DNA of 64,000 bases, from assembly GCA_017444825.1 (NCBI GenBank), contig JAFSVU010000013.1, positions 1-64,000 of the forward strand, written 5' to 3'. Under the pieces are notes generated by a model. It was not told where the DNA came from. It worked only from the letters and a program-made list of their open reading frames with translations, and made no database searches. The DNA comes from Clostridia bacterium. GTDB lineage: Bacteria > Bacillota > Clostridia > UBA1212. Below, piece by piece: positions 26,033-35,801 of the stretch (the stretch's first letter is position 1; every line of letters begins with the position of its first letter). A program made the position numbers and the translations under genes.

Positions 26033-26076
26033 TGCGGCACCGGGGCCTTGATGGTTTCGGTGCCGCATTGGTTTTT
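26033..26076 (+). terminator. Intrinsic terminator of the ftsZ operon
   Basis: TGCGGCACCG (26033-26042) pairs with CGGTGCCGCA (26058-26067), followed by TTGGTTTTT. A second strong hairpin, CGCCGGGCA (26111-26119) with TGCCCGGCG (26127-26135), follows and may insulate ftsZ from the region to its right on both strands. Confidence 0.8.
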
Positions 26077-26162
26077 CATATATATTTTGTGAATTATATT
26101 TTAAAAGACGCGCCGGGCATTGTTTTTGCCCGGCGAAATGCACGAAAGAGAGCTTTTATATT

Positions 26163-26380
26163 ACATAATAAGAGTTATGTTTACCACTTCTTTTGTCCAA
26201 GATACAACGATATTACCATTATTTTGTAAAAAATGTCAATAGGTTTTTAGGCTCTAATGCCATTTTTGTCCTATTTTTATATTAACTATTGACGCTGATT
26301 CCAGAGGACAGGTGCGATTATTTTTGGATTCCAAACAATTTGTGAGTTCTGCGGAGTATCTCACATAACTCTTATTATGT
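26163..26380. promoter_or_regulatory. Candidate invertible promoter flanked by 18-bp inverted repeats
   Basis: ACATAATAAGAGTTATGT (26163-26180) is the exact reverse complement of ACATAACTCTTATTATGT (26363-26380), and the repeats start 200 bp apart. Each is itself a 6-bp palindrome arm pair (ACATAA and TTATGT) around a 6-bp spacer, and the spacers are in opposite orientation, as tyrosine-recombinase inversion sites require. The only good promoter inside reads leftward: TTGACA (26239-26234 on the minus strand), 18 bp, TAATAT. Inversion would turn it toward the prepilin-like genes. No recombinase gene is in the window. Confidence 0.6.
26210..26239 (-). promoter_or_regulatory. Leftward promoter within the inverted-repeat segment
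   Basis: On the minus strand: perfect TTGACA at 26239-26234, an 18-bp spacer and TAATAT (4 of 6 matches to TATAAT). In the present orientation it points to the hairpins at 26135-26033 and to no gene. A TTGACG on the plus strand at 26289 has no usable -10 box. Confidence 0.5.
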
Positions 26381-26472
26381 TTACAGACAAAAAAACGGAA
26401 CAAAACATGATGAACTGCATTGGTTATAGTGTTTTAAATCAGATAACAATCTGTGGAAAAGGAGTACAAGTA

Positions 26473-28464
26473 ATGAAAACGAGAAACAAAAAAGCGTTTA
26501 CTGTCGTCGAACTCGTGATAGTAATTGCTATTATTGCTATCCTGGCGGCAATACTTATCCCGACATTCGCAAGTCTTGTTAAAAAGGCGAACGTTTCGGC
26601 GGATGAACAACTTATTCGGAATCTTAACACCGCGCTTGCCTCAAGCCGTGCTGAGCACAATAACAAACCTCATTCAAATATGTTTGAAGCACTTGAAGCT
26701 GCAGAAAAGTTTGGCTATACAGTTGGGAAGATCAATGCATCCCAAACCGATAACGAGATTCTTTGGGATCAAAAAAATGACGTGTTCTGCTATCTTGATG
26801 GTGATACTGTTAGATACTTGCCAAACAGTGTTGTCGAAAACGAAAAGTTATCCAAAGATGACTACAGGCTTTGGAAAATCTACAACGATTCCGACATAGA
26901 TCCTACAAATGATACGCAAACGTACTCGATTTACTGGAACAGATCAGATACCCCTGCTTCATCTAATATTTCAGTTGGATTTGATGCAGGAAGATCAGAC
27001 AAAATTATGCTGCTTAATTATGTTAATACCACGGGTACTCCCAAAAAAGAAGTGATTATCCGTACTAATAATGGGTCTTTGACTATTGACGCCGAAGATG
27101 ATACGGTAAGGCACTATGGCTCATTAGAGGATTTGACTATCCAATCTGTTGCAATAAAGAGCTATCACGAGTATGGAAATGTGGTTTTTGTTGCAATCAA
27201 AGCAGGCCATATCTCATTTGAATCAGGTTCATCTGTCAAAGCATTGCATATTATCGCCAATGATCAGAAGGTGTTTGATAAGATCATTCTATCATACAAA
27301 GACGGGGTTGAACAACCGGACTATTCCCGTGATTATTGTGTGATAGGTGATGAAGGCACGCTAATCTGCACTTTGGTTCTACCGGAAGAAACAAACAATA
27401 TCTTTTTGTTTAAAAACGGTATCTATGAACAAATCAAATTACAACCTACGACTTTGGAAGTTGAACAGAATTCAACATCGTCTGATGCTAAGATTTGGAT
27501 TACCGATGATGAAACAGCAACTACAAAAACAAGAATTGCTTCAGACCAGTTGGCTAATAGATTTGGTAATCGCACATCGGCGTTGGTTGAAGTTGAGGGG
27601 CAGGACAAACCAGTCTTCTTAGATAATGAGAAAAACTTGGATTCTGCACAACAAGCAAAAGTGGTTACAGAAAAACCATCCCTCGAAGAAAAGAAGGAAG
27701 AAGCATTGGCGTCTGTTTATGTACGGGCACAAGTGGATCACATTGATCTTGATAAACTATCTGTGTTGTATAGTCTGCTTGAATATTACAATATCACAAA
27801 CCAAGCGTATCTGGACCAAGCTTACAATTTCAAAGGTTTTACAGATGCTGAATTTGAATTAATGGCTAAATTTATTGAAGCCAAAGATAGTGATGGCAAT
27901 GACATTTTCAGTATAAACAACATTGATATTTCTTCTTTAAGTCCGGAGAATATCGAAAAAGCCCTAAGCTATGTTAAAACCGAATATGGCGAGGAAACAA
28001 GTGCGGCTATTGAGAAAATAATTAATCAAAAAACACCATACTTTGATTGGATGTGTGACTTTGAAGTTTCATTTGACCGTGATATAGAAGAAGGTAGTGT
28101 GGCTTTAGCAGGTCACTATGGTGCTTTTGCTGACAATTATTACAATGGTCAGTGGTTGGGGTTTGGACTGCCTAACATAAAAGCTACTGATGAGCCGGTT
28201 AGATTGTTGAAAACCATGTTTGAAATGTATAATAATCCAGATTTTAATATGCCGTACATTGCAATTTTAGCAATTGTTCAGGAGTTTGGCTGTGGTGTTA
28301 CTAACTTAAGTAATGATAATGTTGGAACAACGATTACAGTTGAGTTATGTATCTATGATTATGATGATCAAGGAAAGCAAATCGATCGTATTGTTTGTGG
28401 TACATACCAGTATACATTAGGTGAGGTTTCACAGGCTAATCTGAATCTTATTAATGGCAATTGA
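26473..28464 (+). CDS. Large prepilin-like surface protein
   Basis: A 663-aa protein with a class III signal. NKKAFTVVELVIVIAII puts the prepilin peptidase site after Ala8 (instead of the usual Gly), with mature Phe1 and Glu5 in place, then a hydrophobic helix to about residue 32. The remainder has no domain I recognise and no repeats, Cys pairs or C-terminal anchor. GGAG lies 8 nt before ATG 26473. The base composition is AT-richer than the flanking ftsZ and transporter genes, suggesting transfer or a distinct selective history. A sister gene follows 88 bp later, and a candidate phase-variable promoter precedes it. A surface pseudopilin/adhesin role is inferred. Confidence 0.75.
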   Translation: MKTRNKKAFTVVELVIVIAIIAILAAILIPTFASLVKKANVSADEQLIRNLNTALASSRAEHNNKPHSNMFEALEAAEKFGYTVGKINASQTDNEILWDQKNDVFCYLDGDTVRYLPNSVVENEKLSKDDYRLWKIYNDSDIDPTNDTQTYSIYWNRSDTPASSNISVGFDAGRSDKIMLLNYVNTTGTPKKEVIIRTNNGSLTIDAEDDTVRHYGSLEDLTIQSVAIKSYHEYGNVVFVAIKAGHISFESGSSVKALHIIANDQKVFDKIILSYKDGVEQPDYSRDYCVIGDEGTLICTLVLPEETNNIFLFKNGIYEQIKLQPTTLEVEQNSTSSDAKIWITDDETATTKTRIASDQLANRFGNRTSALVEVEGQDKPVFLDNEKNLDSAQQAKVVTEKPSLEEKKEEALASVYVRAQVDHIDLDKLSVLYSLLEYYNITNQAYLDQAYNFKGFTDAEFELMAKFIEAKDSDGNDIFSINNIDISSLSPENIEKALSYVKTEYGEETSAAIEKIINQKTPYFDWMCDFEVSFDRDIEEGSVALAGHYGAFADNYYNGQWLGFGLPNIKATDEPVRLLKTMFEMYNNPDFNMPYIAILAIVQEFGCGVTNLSNDNVGTTITVELCIYDYDDQGKQIDRIVCGTYQYTLGEVSQANLNLINGN

Positions 28465-28552
28465 TTATTAAACATATATAGCAAAAAAGAAATATGAAAT
28501 ATACCGACAGTTTTTAACTCTTGTCGGTATATTTCTATTAGGGGAAACAAAA

Positions 28553-31500
28553 ATGAGAAGGTCAAAGAAAGGTTTTTCTATAGTTGAATTAATAATAGTT
28601 ATTGCTGTGATCGCTGTTCTGGCGGCAGTGCTTATACCGGTTTTTTTCTCGATGGTGAAAAATGCCAGGATATCTGCTGACAACACCACGGTAACCAACC
28701 TCAACAAAGCAGTTGCAACTAAGGAGAGTATTGGTTCGTTTCAGGAATTGACATCGGCGATTGAGGATGTTTACGGGCTTGCGTATCTTCAGTCATTGGC
28801 GCCGGTTTCCGCAGTCTACGGGAACCATTTCTGGTTTGATAATTCGCTGAAAAAAGTTATCCTGTCCACAATCGAAGACCTGGAAGACAAGGGCGATGAG
28901 GCGGTTTGGTTTAATTGCCCGAATTCGAATATTGTTGACGGATATACTCTTCTTGATGCCGGTGGAAGCGACCTTGCGGATCTTCTCAGCGGAGTTTCCA
29001 ACATTTGTTCAAAGACCGAACTGAATTCATTGGCGAACAAGGCATTGTCAATGTACAACAACGGTGAAACCTATCTGGAAAACCTGATAGATTATTTAAG
29101 CCATACAGTCATTATTAATTCAAACGGAAGCTTCAGGTTTGAAAACCTTGAGAATGTTTTCAATGTCTATTTTCCGAGCGATTATGTTTCCCTCGGGACA
29201 CAGATACTATATACATACGACATAAATACAAATACGACAAATATTCATAAAACGTCGCTGGGGTATCCGCTCGTAGGTGACGGAATGTACGGTGCAGGTA
29301 TTGAGATCAAAAAGACTATGTACTTCGGCACCAGGACGTTTTTGGTCGAAGAAGACTGCAATATCGTTCTGATCTGCGATGTGGATTCGGTTGAAGACTT
29401 GAAAACTGTTTTTGCTGCGGCTGCGACAAACGCTTATGTTGCATTGGCGAGTGCACCTGAAAAGAGGTATGTTATTGTCGGGGACGTTATTCAGGAAGCT
29501 GAATCAGGCGATGTGGTCGCGGACAAACTGGAATATAGTGTCAGCGAGGACGTTATAAACTATTCCTTCCCCTATACAGAGGCTGTGACTTATCCGATTC
29601 ACGTTGAGAGGAGCTGGCTTACAGGTAAGACCACTTCTGATACGTTTATTGCCATCGAGAATTCAAGAGTGTCGATATTTATTCCGAAGGGCGTGAAGGT
29701 GGATTCGAGCGATCTGACGCTCACGATTACGCCGCTTGAGATCAGTGAGAGCAATTTTGTGGTGACGGGTTTTGCAACTGCCTCAATCGACGTACATGTG
29801 GAAGGTGTGTCAAAAAGCAATCAGGTTCCGCTGATAATAAGCCTCGGTGCAGTACTTCCAAAAGGACTCAACCGCGGAGCAGTAAAGCTTTATCATATAG
29901 AAGACGGGTTGCCGCAACCTATGACCATGGTAAACAGCTTTGCGTCTGAGACGAGACATAACATGCATACTTACGATGCAAATACAGGTGAGGTAACAGT
30001 TGCGTTAAAGTCTTTCTCTGAACTGCTTATGCAGGCGGGTACTGAGAATAAATGGAACGGGGACATTGCTGAAGATTTTGGCGGCGGTGAAGGAACTGAA
30101 GAGAGTCCGTATCTTATCAGCACAGTGGACCAACTGGCTTATCTTGCTCAGGAGGTCAATAAAGGAAAGAACTATTACGGCAAGTATTTTAGACTTGAGG
30201 CAGATCTTGTAATAAACTCCTGGGATCTTACGGAAAAAGATATAGTTGGAATGACATATTCAAAAGCGCAGGAGTATTGTGCAAAGGATTTTAAATCTTC
30301 TGCGACGAATGACCCCGCTTTTGAGCAATACAACAAGGCGTATAAACCGTGGACGCCGATTGGAGACGGCTCTAATGAATTCAGCGGTATTTTTGACGGA
30401 AACAACCATACTGTTTCGGGATTGTATAAACTACATTATACAGACCCAATGGATAAAAACCCGATGGGATTGTTTGGATGGGTCCATGACGCGACTATCA
30501 GGAATCTGATTATTGCGGATTCATTTATATATACGTATGGCGGGACTGTGGGTCTTGTTACGGGTTACGCCAGCGGAAATACAACGATTGAGAACGTTAC
30601 GGTCACAGACAACTTTGTGACCTCGTATAACTATCCACTTGGCGGAATCGTAGGCTACATGTGGGGCTCCGGCGTTGAAACCGGAGACAAGTTAATTCTG
30701 AAAGACGTTACTATAAATAGCTCCAACCTGATTGAGGCTCTGTGGGAAACATATGATTCCCAGGTGGGTGGATTGGTCGGACGCGCTTCTGCAAATACTA
30801 CTGTTATTTTTGAGAATTGCGAGGTCTGGCCCGAGCTTAGTCTGTATAATGATTGCTGCGCGAATTATCAATGGTTTGCATACAGGTACAGCGGTATGCT
30901 CATTGGTTATGTAGCTGCCGGCGACAGAGCGGATTATCTAACCAATAATGTCAACTGCACAAATGTTCTGGTCAAATACGGTGAGTGGACTGACCAATAC
31001 TACTGCGAGCTTAAATCTCTCGGGAAAGGTTCTTATAACGGAGAACATGAGTGGAAATATACCCGCATAGGAAAAGATCAGGTCGTTAGGGATGAACAGG
31101 GCCATGTCACAGGCTGCGATGTTTCGAAAACATGGCACACTTCACATGAATTATACCCTGATGATGAAGATCATTGCGGTACGAATATCACTTTTAACCA
31201 GCTGTTCGGAGGCGGTCAGGGTGTTTACGGCGAAACTCCCGATCAGTTTGAGGCCTTAAAGTCTGCCGCAGGAATGACATCTGGCGTAACAGTTAAGAGA
31301 TATACCATGCCCGTTGGCGAAGAACCGGAAACGCCGGATTACTCAAACAGTTTTGAATTAAAGTTTAAGAACACCGATAAATATCTTTACAGAGTCGGCA
31401 ATGCAAACGATGTGTCTCTCTCCAGCCTTTTTGAAGCTGTGGATGGAACCAACATCGACAGCACACAAATCAATGTGACGTTTGAAAACAAGCAGGGCAC

Positions 31501-34500
31501 CGACGCAACGTACACCCCCAATAATACTACGTGGACCTCCGGCACAATAAGGTTCAGCGGCGCGGGTGTTATCATGGTCGAACTGGTTTATTATGGGCAG
31601 GTTGTTGAAACGCTGAATTTGGAGGTTATTGATGCAGTCAATTTAACCAGCATTGCAAACGTTGAAAATCTGGATGCAGTTTTGTTGAACGACTGCGGCA
31701 TGGGTGAAACAAGTTATACTGTTAAAAATGGTCACACGTTGTACGGAAATGGTTTTACCATTTCAAGTATGAATGTCGGACTTGGTCTCAATGCAGGCTT
31801 AATGAGCGCAGGATATATATCGCTTGATAATGGTAATATAGAGAATACCAATATCGTTTGCGCACTTTATCCAAGAGGCTATTTATACAGCAGCTCAACA
31901 AGCTACGGAGAAGCTGTCCAGGACGATAATAATTTGAATAAGTTACGGTCAGACAAAGACGGAAACGGTAACTTTACTAAAAAGAGGTACAACTATCAAT
32001 ATTCTGCTTTGACAACAACAGGTAAATGTTCAATTTCAAATTGCTATATTGAAGGTGCAAGAAATAATATATTGATTAAGGCAGGAAGTGATGGGACGAC
32101 TATTTATAACACCACACTGGCGTATGGCAGTCTTGCGAATATTCATATTACCGATAACGAAGGCACTATAGTATTTAAGGATCTGACCACGATCCAAAAT
32201 GTTATCAAAACAAATTTGCCTGACTCTGTGCTGCAAGATGGAAACCATAATAGTGACATCGACAAGACTGTTTTCGGACTTGGAATACTGGTTGGAGATA
32301 ATGAATCTTCGAGTTATCCGACGATAAGAATAGAAGGCAACTTCACCCAGTATAACTGGATTAAGGAAGGAACTACTGTTTCCAGCGCAATATCGAATCA
32401 GATAATTAATTCAGTCTTTAATGGAAACAATAGTTTTATTAAGACAATTGACGGTTCCAAATATGTTAATCTTGGCATTGTGTATATGACGACCAAAACG
32501 CCAAGCATCGACGACAATGATTTTATTGATAGAGATTCATATGATTTAGGTAATGTATCTTTATCATTTGGCAGTGGGAAAACATATTCTTTTGTTGGAA
32601 GCGCTGATAGCAGCAGACTAATTGCTCCTGAATATCAATATTCAGCGAATAATGAAGCAGAGAAGCACGTTGATAAAGTTAAGCTGGTATATGTAGGTTC
32701 TAATGATTTTACAGTAAATGAGGAATTCGATATACAGTCATCAAAGCTTATCCCTACCATTAGGGCTGGAATTGATGCGGGCGAAACAGCATTATTGGAT
32801 GTTAAAGACATTATTTCAAAACGCATGGGAAAAACGTATAGCCCGACATCTTATACTGTTAACGGCGAAGCGGTTGACAGTTCATACATAATAAGCTCTG
32901 ATGGATCAGGCTTGTTTGAAATTGAAGCAAGAGGAAATACTTCAGGATATTACGATGAGAACGGTGAGTTCATATCTGACCCTCAAGATTATCGGTTGAC
33001 ATTTAGATTTATTGTTATTTCGAATGCAATTCCTGACCCGGTACTGATATTTAACAGTAATTATGATTCATACAATAACAAGTTTGCAACAAGTACCAGC
33101 AGTGAATGGACAGGAGTATGGAACGTATTAAATGATGTTGAGTTACAATACTATAGTAAATCCAGGGGGGCAGTCTTAACTGTTCCGTTAAGCTACTTCA
33201 TTTCGGGAAGCAACACAAAGGGCTCTGACCATGCTTCATGGGTTGGTACTTATGATGATTGTACTTTAACTTTAACAAGTACTTCGAAAATACATGACGG
33301 TCAAAGCCAATATGGTTACTTCATTATCTCGAATGGAGATTTATATATTACAAATGACAAGAAAGTCAGCACCGGAACTTCAGATAGGAAGGCTACAATA
33401 AAATATGAAATTGCTGATTGCAACATGAAGACAACATCTGCAACCAAATCCCGCACTGTGGAAAGGACAAAGGCAAAAGCTAAATCTGTTTCTACCGGTT
33501 CTAATTATATACTAAGGTTAGATCCGGGATTGGGAAGCATTTCTCAGTATTCTTATGGGCCAAACGCTAAGAATACAATTATTACACTAAAAAATACACC
33601 ATCTTTAGATAATCACGAGTTCTTAGGGTGGTATGATGCGCCTGTCGGTGGAACGAGGAAAGACAGTAATCTATCATATGTAACTACTGCAGGAAACGTT
33701 GTGCTTTTCGCACATTGGCGTGAGCTGATCAACTACACTGTTCTCTTCGATGCTGATGGCGGGTATATGGATTCAAACAGCTATAGTAATTATTCCGGAA
33801 CAGAATGTGATTTACCCGGAGCGTCAAGAGACGGTTACTGGTTAGTAGGCTGGTTTGATGGCGATACCAATAGGGGCAAAGCCGGCGACAACTACACGAT
33901 TCCCGAAAGAAACGTCACATTAACTGCCCATTGGTCTCCTATCTATACAGTCACATATGATATGACAAACGGTGGAACGGTATCGCCTGCAAGTTCAACG
34001 TACGAAGGAACTGCAATTATGCTACCTACTCCAACTCCCGGTTCTCAACCGACATTTGAAGGTTGGTTTACAGCCGCAAGCGGCGGAACAAAAACAGGCA
34101 TAGCAGGTGATAGTTATACCCCGAGTGAAAATGTTACGCTATATGCACAGTGGTCAAATAATATACCAGTTATGTATAACGAAAACGGTGGCTCGTGCGA
34201 TACGAGTAGAGACACATATGACGGTATGACACCAATTACTCTACCCCATGCGACACGTGCCGGATATCAGTTCAATGGTTGGTATACTGCCGCAAGCGGC
34301 GGAACAAAAGTCGGAGATGCAGGTGCCACGTACACTCCCGATAGAGCTATCACCCTTTACGCACGGTGGACTGCATACACGGTAACATACGACGCAAATG
34401 GCGGCTCGGTATCTCCCTCAAGTGCGAGCGGGATGGTAACTTTACCAACGCCGACACGAACAGGCTATACGTTCAATGGCTGGTATACTGCCACAAGCGG

Positions 34501-35530
34501 CGGCACTAAGATAGGTAACGGCGGTGCATCATATACACCAACAGAAGATATTACCTTATATGCTCAGTGGACAGTAAATAGCTATAAAGTAACTATTACA
34601 ACATCTAATAGTTCAACAGCTGTTACAGTTAATGGTACAACTGTTAGTAGTGGTGGTTCAGTTGCATATAATAGTGTAGTTAAAGTTGTTTTATCTTATA
34701 CGCAATCTAATTCATTAACATTCACTATTAAACAAGGCAACACAACTGTAACGCGTTTCAGTAATGAAGCTTGTACATCTACCACAACCTCAATAGCTGC
34801 AGGAACTTATTACTTCAAGATGCCAGCAGGTGATGTTACGATTAATTCTTCGTCAACCGGTAGTTGTCTTGCCCCCGACACCATGATCCTCATGGCTGAC
34901 GGCACCGAGAAGCAGGTTCAGTACGTTATCCCGGGTGACGAACTTCTGGTGTTCAACCATGAAACGGGAGAGATTGAGACTTCATTCGTCCTCTTCAACG
35001 ACACAGAAGAAGAGCAGGAGTTTGAGATCATCAACCTCGATTTCAGTAACGGCAAGCGGGTGAGGGTCATCAGCGAGCACGGGTTCTTTGATCTGGACCT
35101 CATGAAATATGTTTACATTGACGGAGACAACTATGAAGCTTTTGTTGGCCATCGGTTCTACGGAATTGAAGGGGAATACACTCTTGACCGGGCGTTCATC
35201 ACTTACGAGGCGATGGCTGTCTACTCACCTGTAACCTATTCGACCCTCAACTACTTCACTGAGGGTATGCTCTCAATGCCGGGCGGTATAACAGGTCTTT
35301 TCAATATCTTTGATTACGATAACGACCTTAGGTACGATCAGGCGGCAATGAACCGGGATATCGAAACATATGGACTGTTTACGGCTGAGGAGATGGAGGG
35401 CATTGGCGTCACAGAGATTATGTTCAACGCTTACAACGGCAAATATCTCAAGATCGCGCTGGGCAAGGGCATCCTCACAGAGGAACACCTTATGTACATG
35501 ATTGAGCGCTACGGAGGCTTTACGGAGTGA
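28553..35530 (+). CDS. Giant prepilin-like protein with Listeria-Bacteroides repeats and C-terminal Hint domain
   Basis: A 2325-aa protein. Residues 1-30 form a prepilin signal: cleavage after Gly7 of KKGFSIVELIIVIAVI, with Glu5 of the mature form present. A segment near 510-620 (GTEESPYLISTVDQLAYLAQ, FSGIFDGNNHTVSGLY) resembles GLUG/ZmpA-like surface modules. Residues about 1650-2007 hold five Listeria-Bacteroides repeats, each ending in a xxxAxW motif such as ITLYAQW. The last 221 residues are a Hint fold: Cys2105 in GSCLAPDTMILMADG, PGDELLVFN, VISEHGFFD and TYSTLNYFTEGML. The usual His-Asn end is replaced by SMPGG, and about 100 residues follow. I infer secretion, autoprocessing and perhaps covalent attachment. 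Confidence 0.82.
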   Translation: MRRSKKGFSIVELIIVIAVIAVLAAVLIPVFFSMVKNARISADNTTVTNLNKAVATKESIGSFQELTSAIEDVYGLAYLQSLAPVSAVYGNHFWFDNSLKKVILSTIEDLEDKGDEAVWFNCPNSNIVDGYTLLDAGGSDLADLLSGVSNICSKTELNSLANKALSMYNNGETYLENLIDYLSHTVIINSNGSFRFENLENVFNVYFPSDYVSLGTQILYTYDINTNTTNIHKTSLGYPLVGDGMYGAGIEIKKTMYFGTRTFLVEEDCNIVLICDVDSVEDLKTVFAAAATNAYVALASAPEKRYVIVGDVIQEAESGDVVADKLEYSVSEDVINYSFPYTEAVTYPIHVERSWLTGKTTSDTFIAIENSRVSIFIPKGVKVDSSDLTLTITPLEISESNFVVTGFATASIDVHVEGVSKSNQVPLIISLGAVLPKGLNRGAVKLYHIEDGLPQPMTMVNSFASETRHNMHTYDANTGEVTVALKSFSELLMQAGTENKWNGDIAEDFGGGEGTEESPYLISTVDQLAYLAQEVNKGKNYYGKYFRLEADLVINSWDLTEKDIVGMTYSKAQEYCAKDFKSSATNDPAFEQYNKAYKPWTPIGDGSNEFSGIFDGNNHTVSGLYKLHYTDPMDKNPMGLFGWVHDATIRNLIIADSFIYTYGGTVGLVTGYASGNTTIENVTVTDNFVTSYNYPLGGIVGYMWGSGVETGDKLILKDVTINSSNLIEALWETYDSQVGGLVGRASANTTVIFENCEVWPELSLYNDCCANYQWFAYRYSGMLIGYVAAGDRADYLTNNVNCTNVLVKYGEWTDQYYCELKSLGKGSYNGEHEWKYTRIGKDQVVRDEQGHVTGCDVSKTWHTSHELYPDDEDHCGTNITFNQLFGGGQGVYGETPDQFEALKSAAGMTSGVTVKRYTMPVGEEPETPDYSNSFELKFKNTDKYLYRVGNANDVSLSSLFEAVDGTNIDSTQINVTFENKQGTDATYTPNNTTWTSGTIRFSGAGVIMVELVYYGQVVETLNLEVIDAVNLTSIANVENLDAVLLNDCGMGETSYTVKNGHTLYGNGFTISSMNVGLGLNAGLMSAGYISLDNGNIENTNIVCALYPRGYLYSSSTSYGEAVQDDNNLNKLRSDKDGNGNFTKKRYNYQYSALTTTGKCSISNCYIEGARNNILIKAGSDGTTIYNTTLAYGSLANIHITDNEGTIVFKDLTTIQNVIKTNLPDSVLQDGNHNSDIDKTVFGLGILVGDNESSSYPTIRIEGNFTQYNWIKEGTTVSSAISNQIINSVFNGNNSFIKTIDGSKYVNLGIVYMTTKTPSIDDNDFIDRDSYDLGNVSLSFGSGKTYSFVGSADSSRLIAPEYQYSANNEAEKHVDKVKLVYVGSNDFTVNEEFDIQSSKLIPTIRAGIDAGETALLDVKDIISKRMGKTYSPTSYTVNGEAVDSSYIISSDGSGLFEIEARGNTSGYYDENGEFISDPQDYRLTFRFIVISNAIPDPVLIFNSNYDSYNNKFATSTSSEWTGVWNVLNDVELQYYSKSRGAVLTVPLSYFISGSNTKGSDHASWVGTYDDCTLTLTSTSKIHDGQSQYGYFIISNGDLYITNDKKVSTGTSDRKATIKYEIADCNMKTTSATKSRTVERTKAKAKSVSTGSNYILRLDPGLGSISQYSYGPNAKNTIITLKNTPSLDNHEFLGWYDAPVGGTRKDSNLSYVTTAGNVVLFAHWRELINYTVLFDADGGYMDSNSYSNYSGTECDLPGASRDGYWLVGWFDGDTNRGKAGDNYTIPERNVTLTAHWSPIYTVTYDMTNGGTVSPASSTYEGTAIMLPTPTPGSQPTFEGWFTAASGGTKTGIAGDSYTPSENVTLYAQWSNNIPVMYNENGGSCDTSRDTYDGMTPITLPHATRAGYQFNGWYTAASGGTKVGDAGATYTPDRAITLYARWTAYTVTYDANGGSVSPSSASGMVTLPTPTRTGYTFNGWYTATSGGTKIGNGGASYTPTEDITLYAQWTVNSYKVTITTSNSSTAVTVNGTTVSSGGSVAYNSVVKVVLSYTQSNSLTFTIKQGNTTVTRFSNEACTSTTTSIAAGTYYFKMPAGDVTINSSSTGSCLAPDTMILMADGTEKQVQYVIPGDELLVFNHETGEIETSFVLFNDTEEEQEFEIINLDFSNGKRVRVISEHGFFDLDLMKYVYIDGDNYEAFVGHRFYGIEGEYTLDRAFITYEAMAVYSPVTYSTLNYFTEGMLSMPGGITGLFNIFDYDNDLRYDQAAMNRDIETYGLFTAEEMEGIGVTEIMFNAYNGKYLKIALGKGILTEEHLMYMIERYGGFTE
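33505..34575 (+). repeat. Five tandem Listeria-Bacteroides (Flg_new) repeats inside the giant gene
   Basis: Repeated units of about 65-75 codons share (Y)TVTYDxNGG, GYxFNGWYTAASGGTK and ITLYAxW. They begin near 33505, 33740, 33945, 34165 and 34375. Copies 3-5 are the closest to each other at DNA level, so recombination between them could change copy number. Confidence 0.85.
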
Positions 35531-35561
35531 TTCCATATTTAACGAAGGGATAGGCCTTGAC

Positions 35562-35705
35562 AAATCGAGAAAACGTGGTATACATAGTGGCGTAGACAAA
35601 GGTCTATTCAAATGCTTGTTGCTGCTCGATATGCAACTGAAACAAGGTCGAGCTCAAATGTTTGTCGCTACTCGATATGCGACTCACAAAAGATCGAGTT
35701 CAAAT
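35562..35705 (+). repeat. 46-bp tandem repeats forming covarying hairpins
   Basis: TCAAAT marks unit starts at 35608, 35654 and 35700, exactly 46 bp apart; a degenerate unit seems to precede them from about 35562. Each full unit can fold: CTTGTTGC with GCAAC..ACAAG in the first, and TTTGTCGC with GCGAC..ACAAA in the second. Base changes on one arm are matched on the other. The GCTCGA/TCGAGC and ACTCGA/TCGAGT arms also change together. Confidence 0.65.
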
Positions 35706-35709
35706 AGTT

Positions 35710-35740
35710 AAAGCTCTATTCGTATGGATAGGGCTTTTTG
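35710..35740 (+). terminator. Intrinsic terminator after the giant gene
   Basis: AAAGCTCTAT (35710-35719) pairs with ATAGGGCTTT (35728-35737), including one G-T pair, and ends in TTTTTG. It follows the 46-bp hairpin repeats. Confidence 0.7.
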
Positions 35741-35801
35741 CTTTAAAATACGGTACTGACGTCAGAAAGGTGCTTGAGTTGATTAATAAGAGGTAGTTAA
35801 C

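Noticed and set aside
26289-26317. Rightward promoter at TTGACG within the invertible segment
   Set aside because: No acceptable -10 box lies 16-19 bp downstream (the sequence is GTGCGA), so it is unlikely to drive 26473.
35608-35705. Tandem 46-bp repeats as a CRISPR array
   Set aside because: The whole unit is repeated, with no unique spacers between short identical repeats, and no cas gene is nearby.
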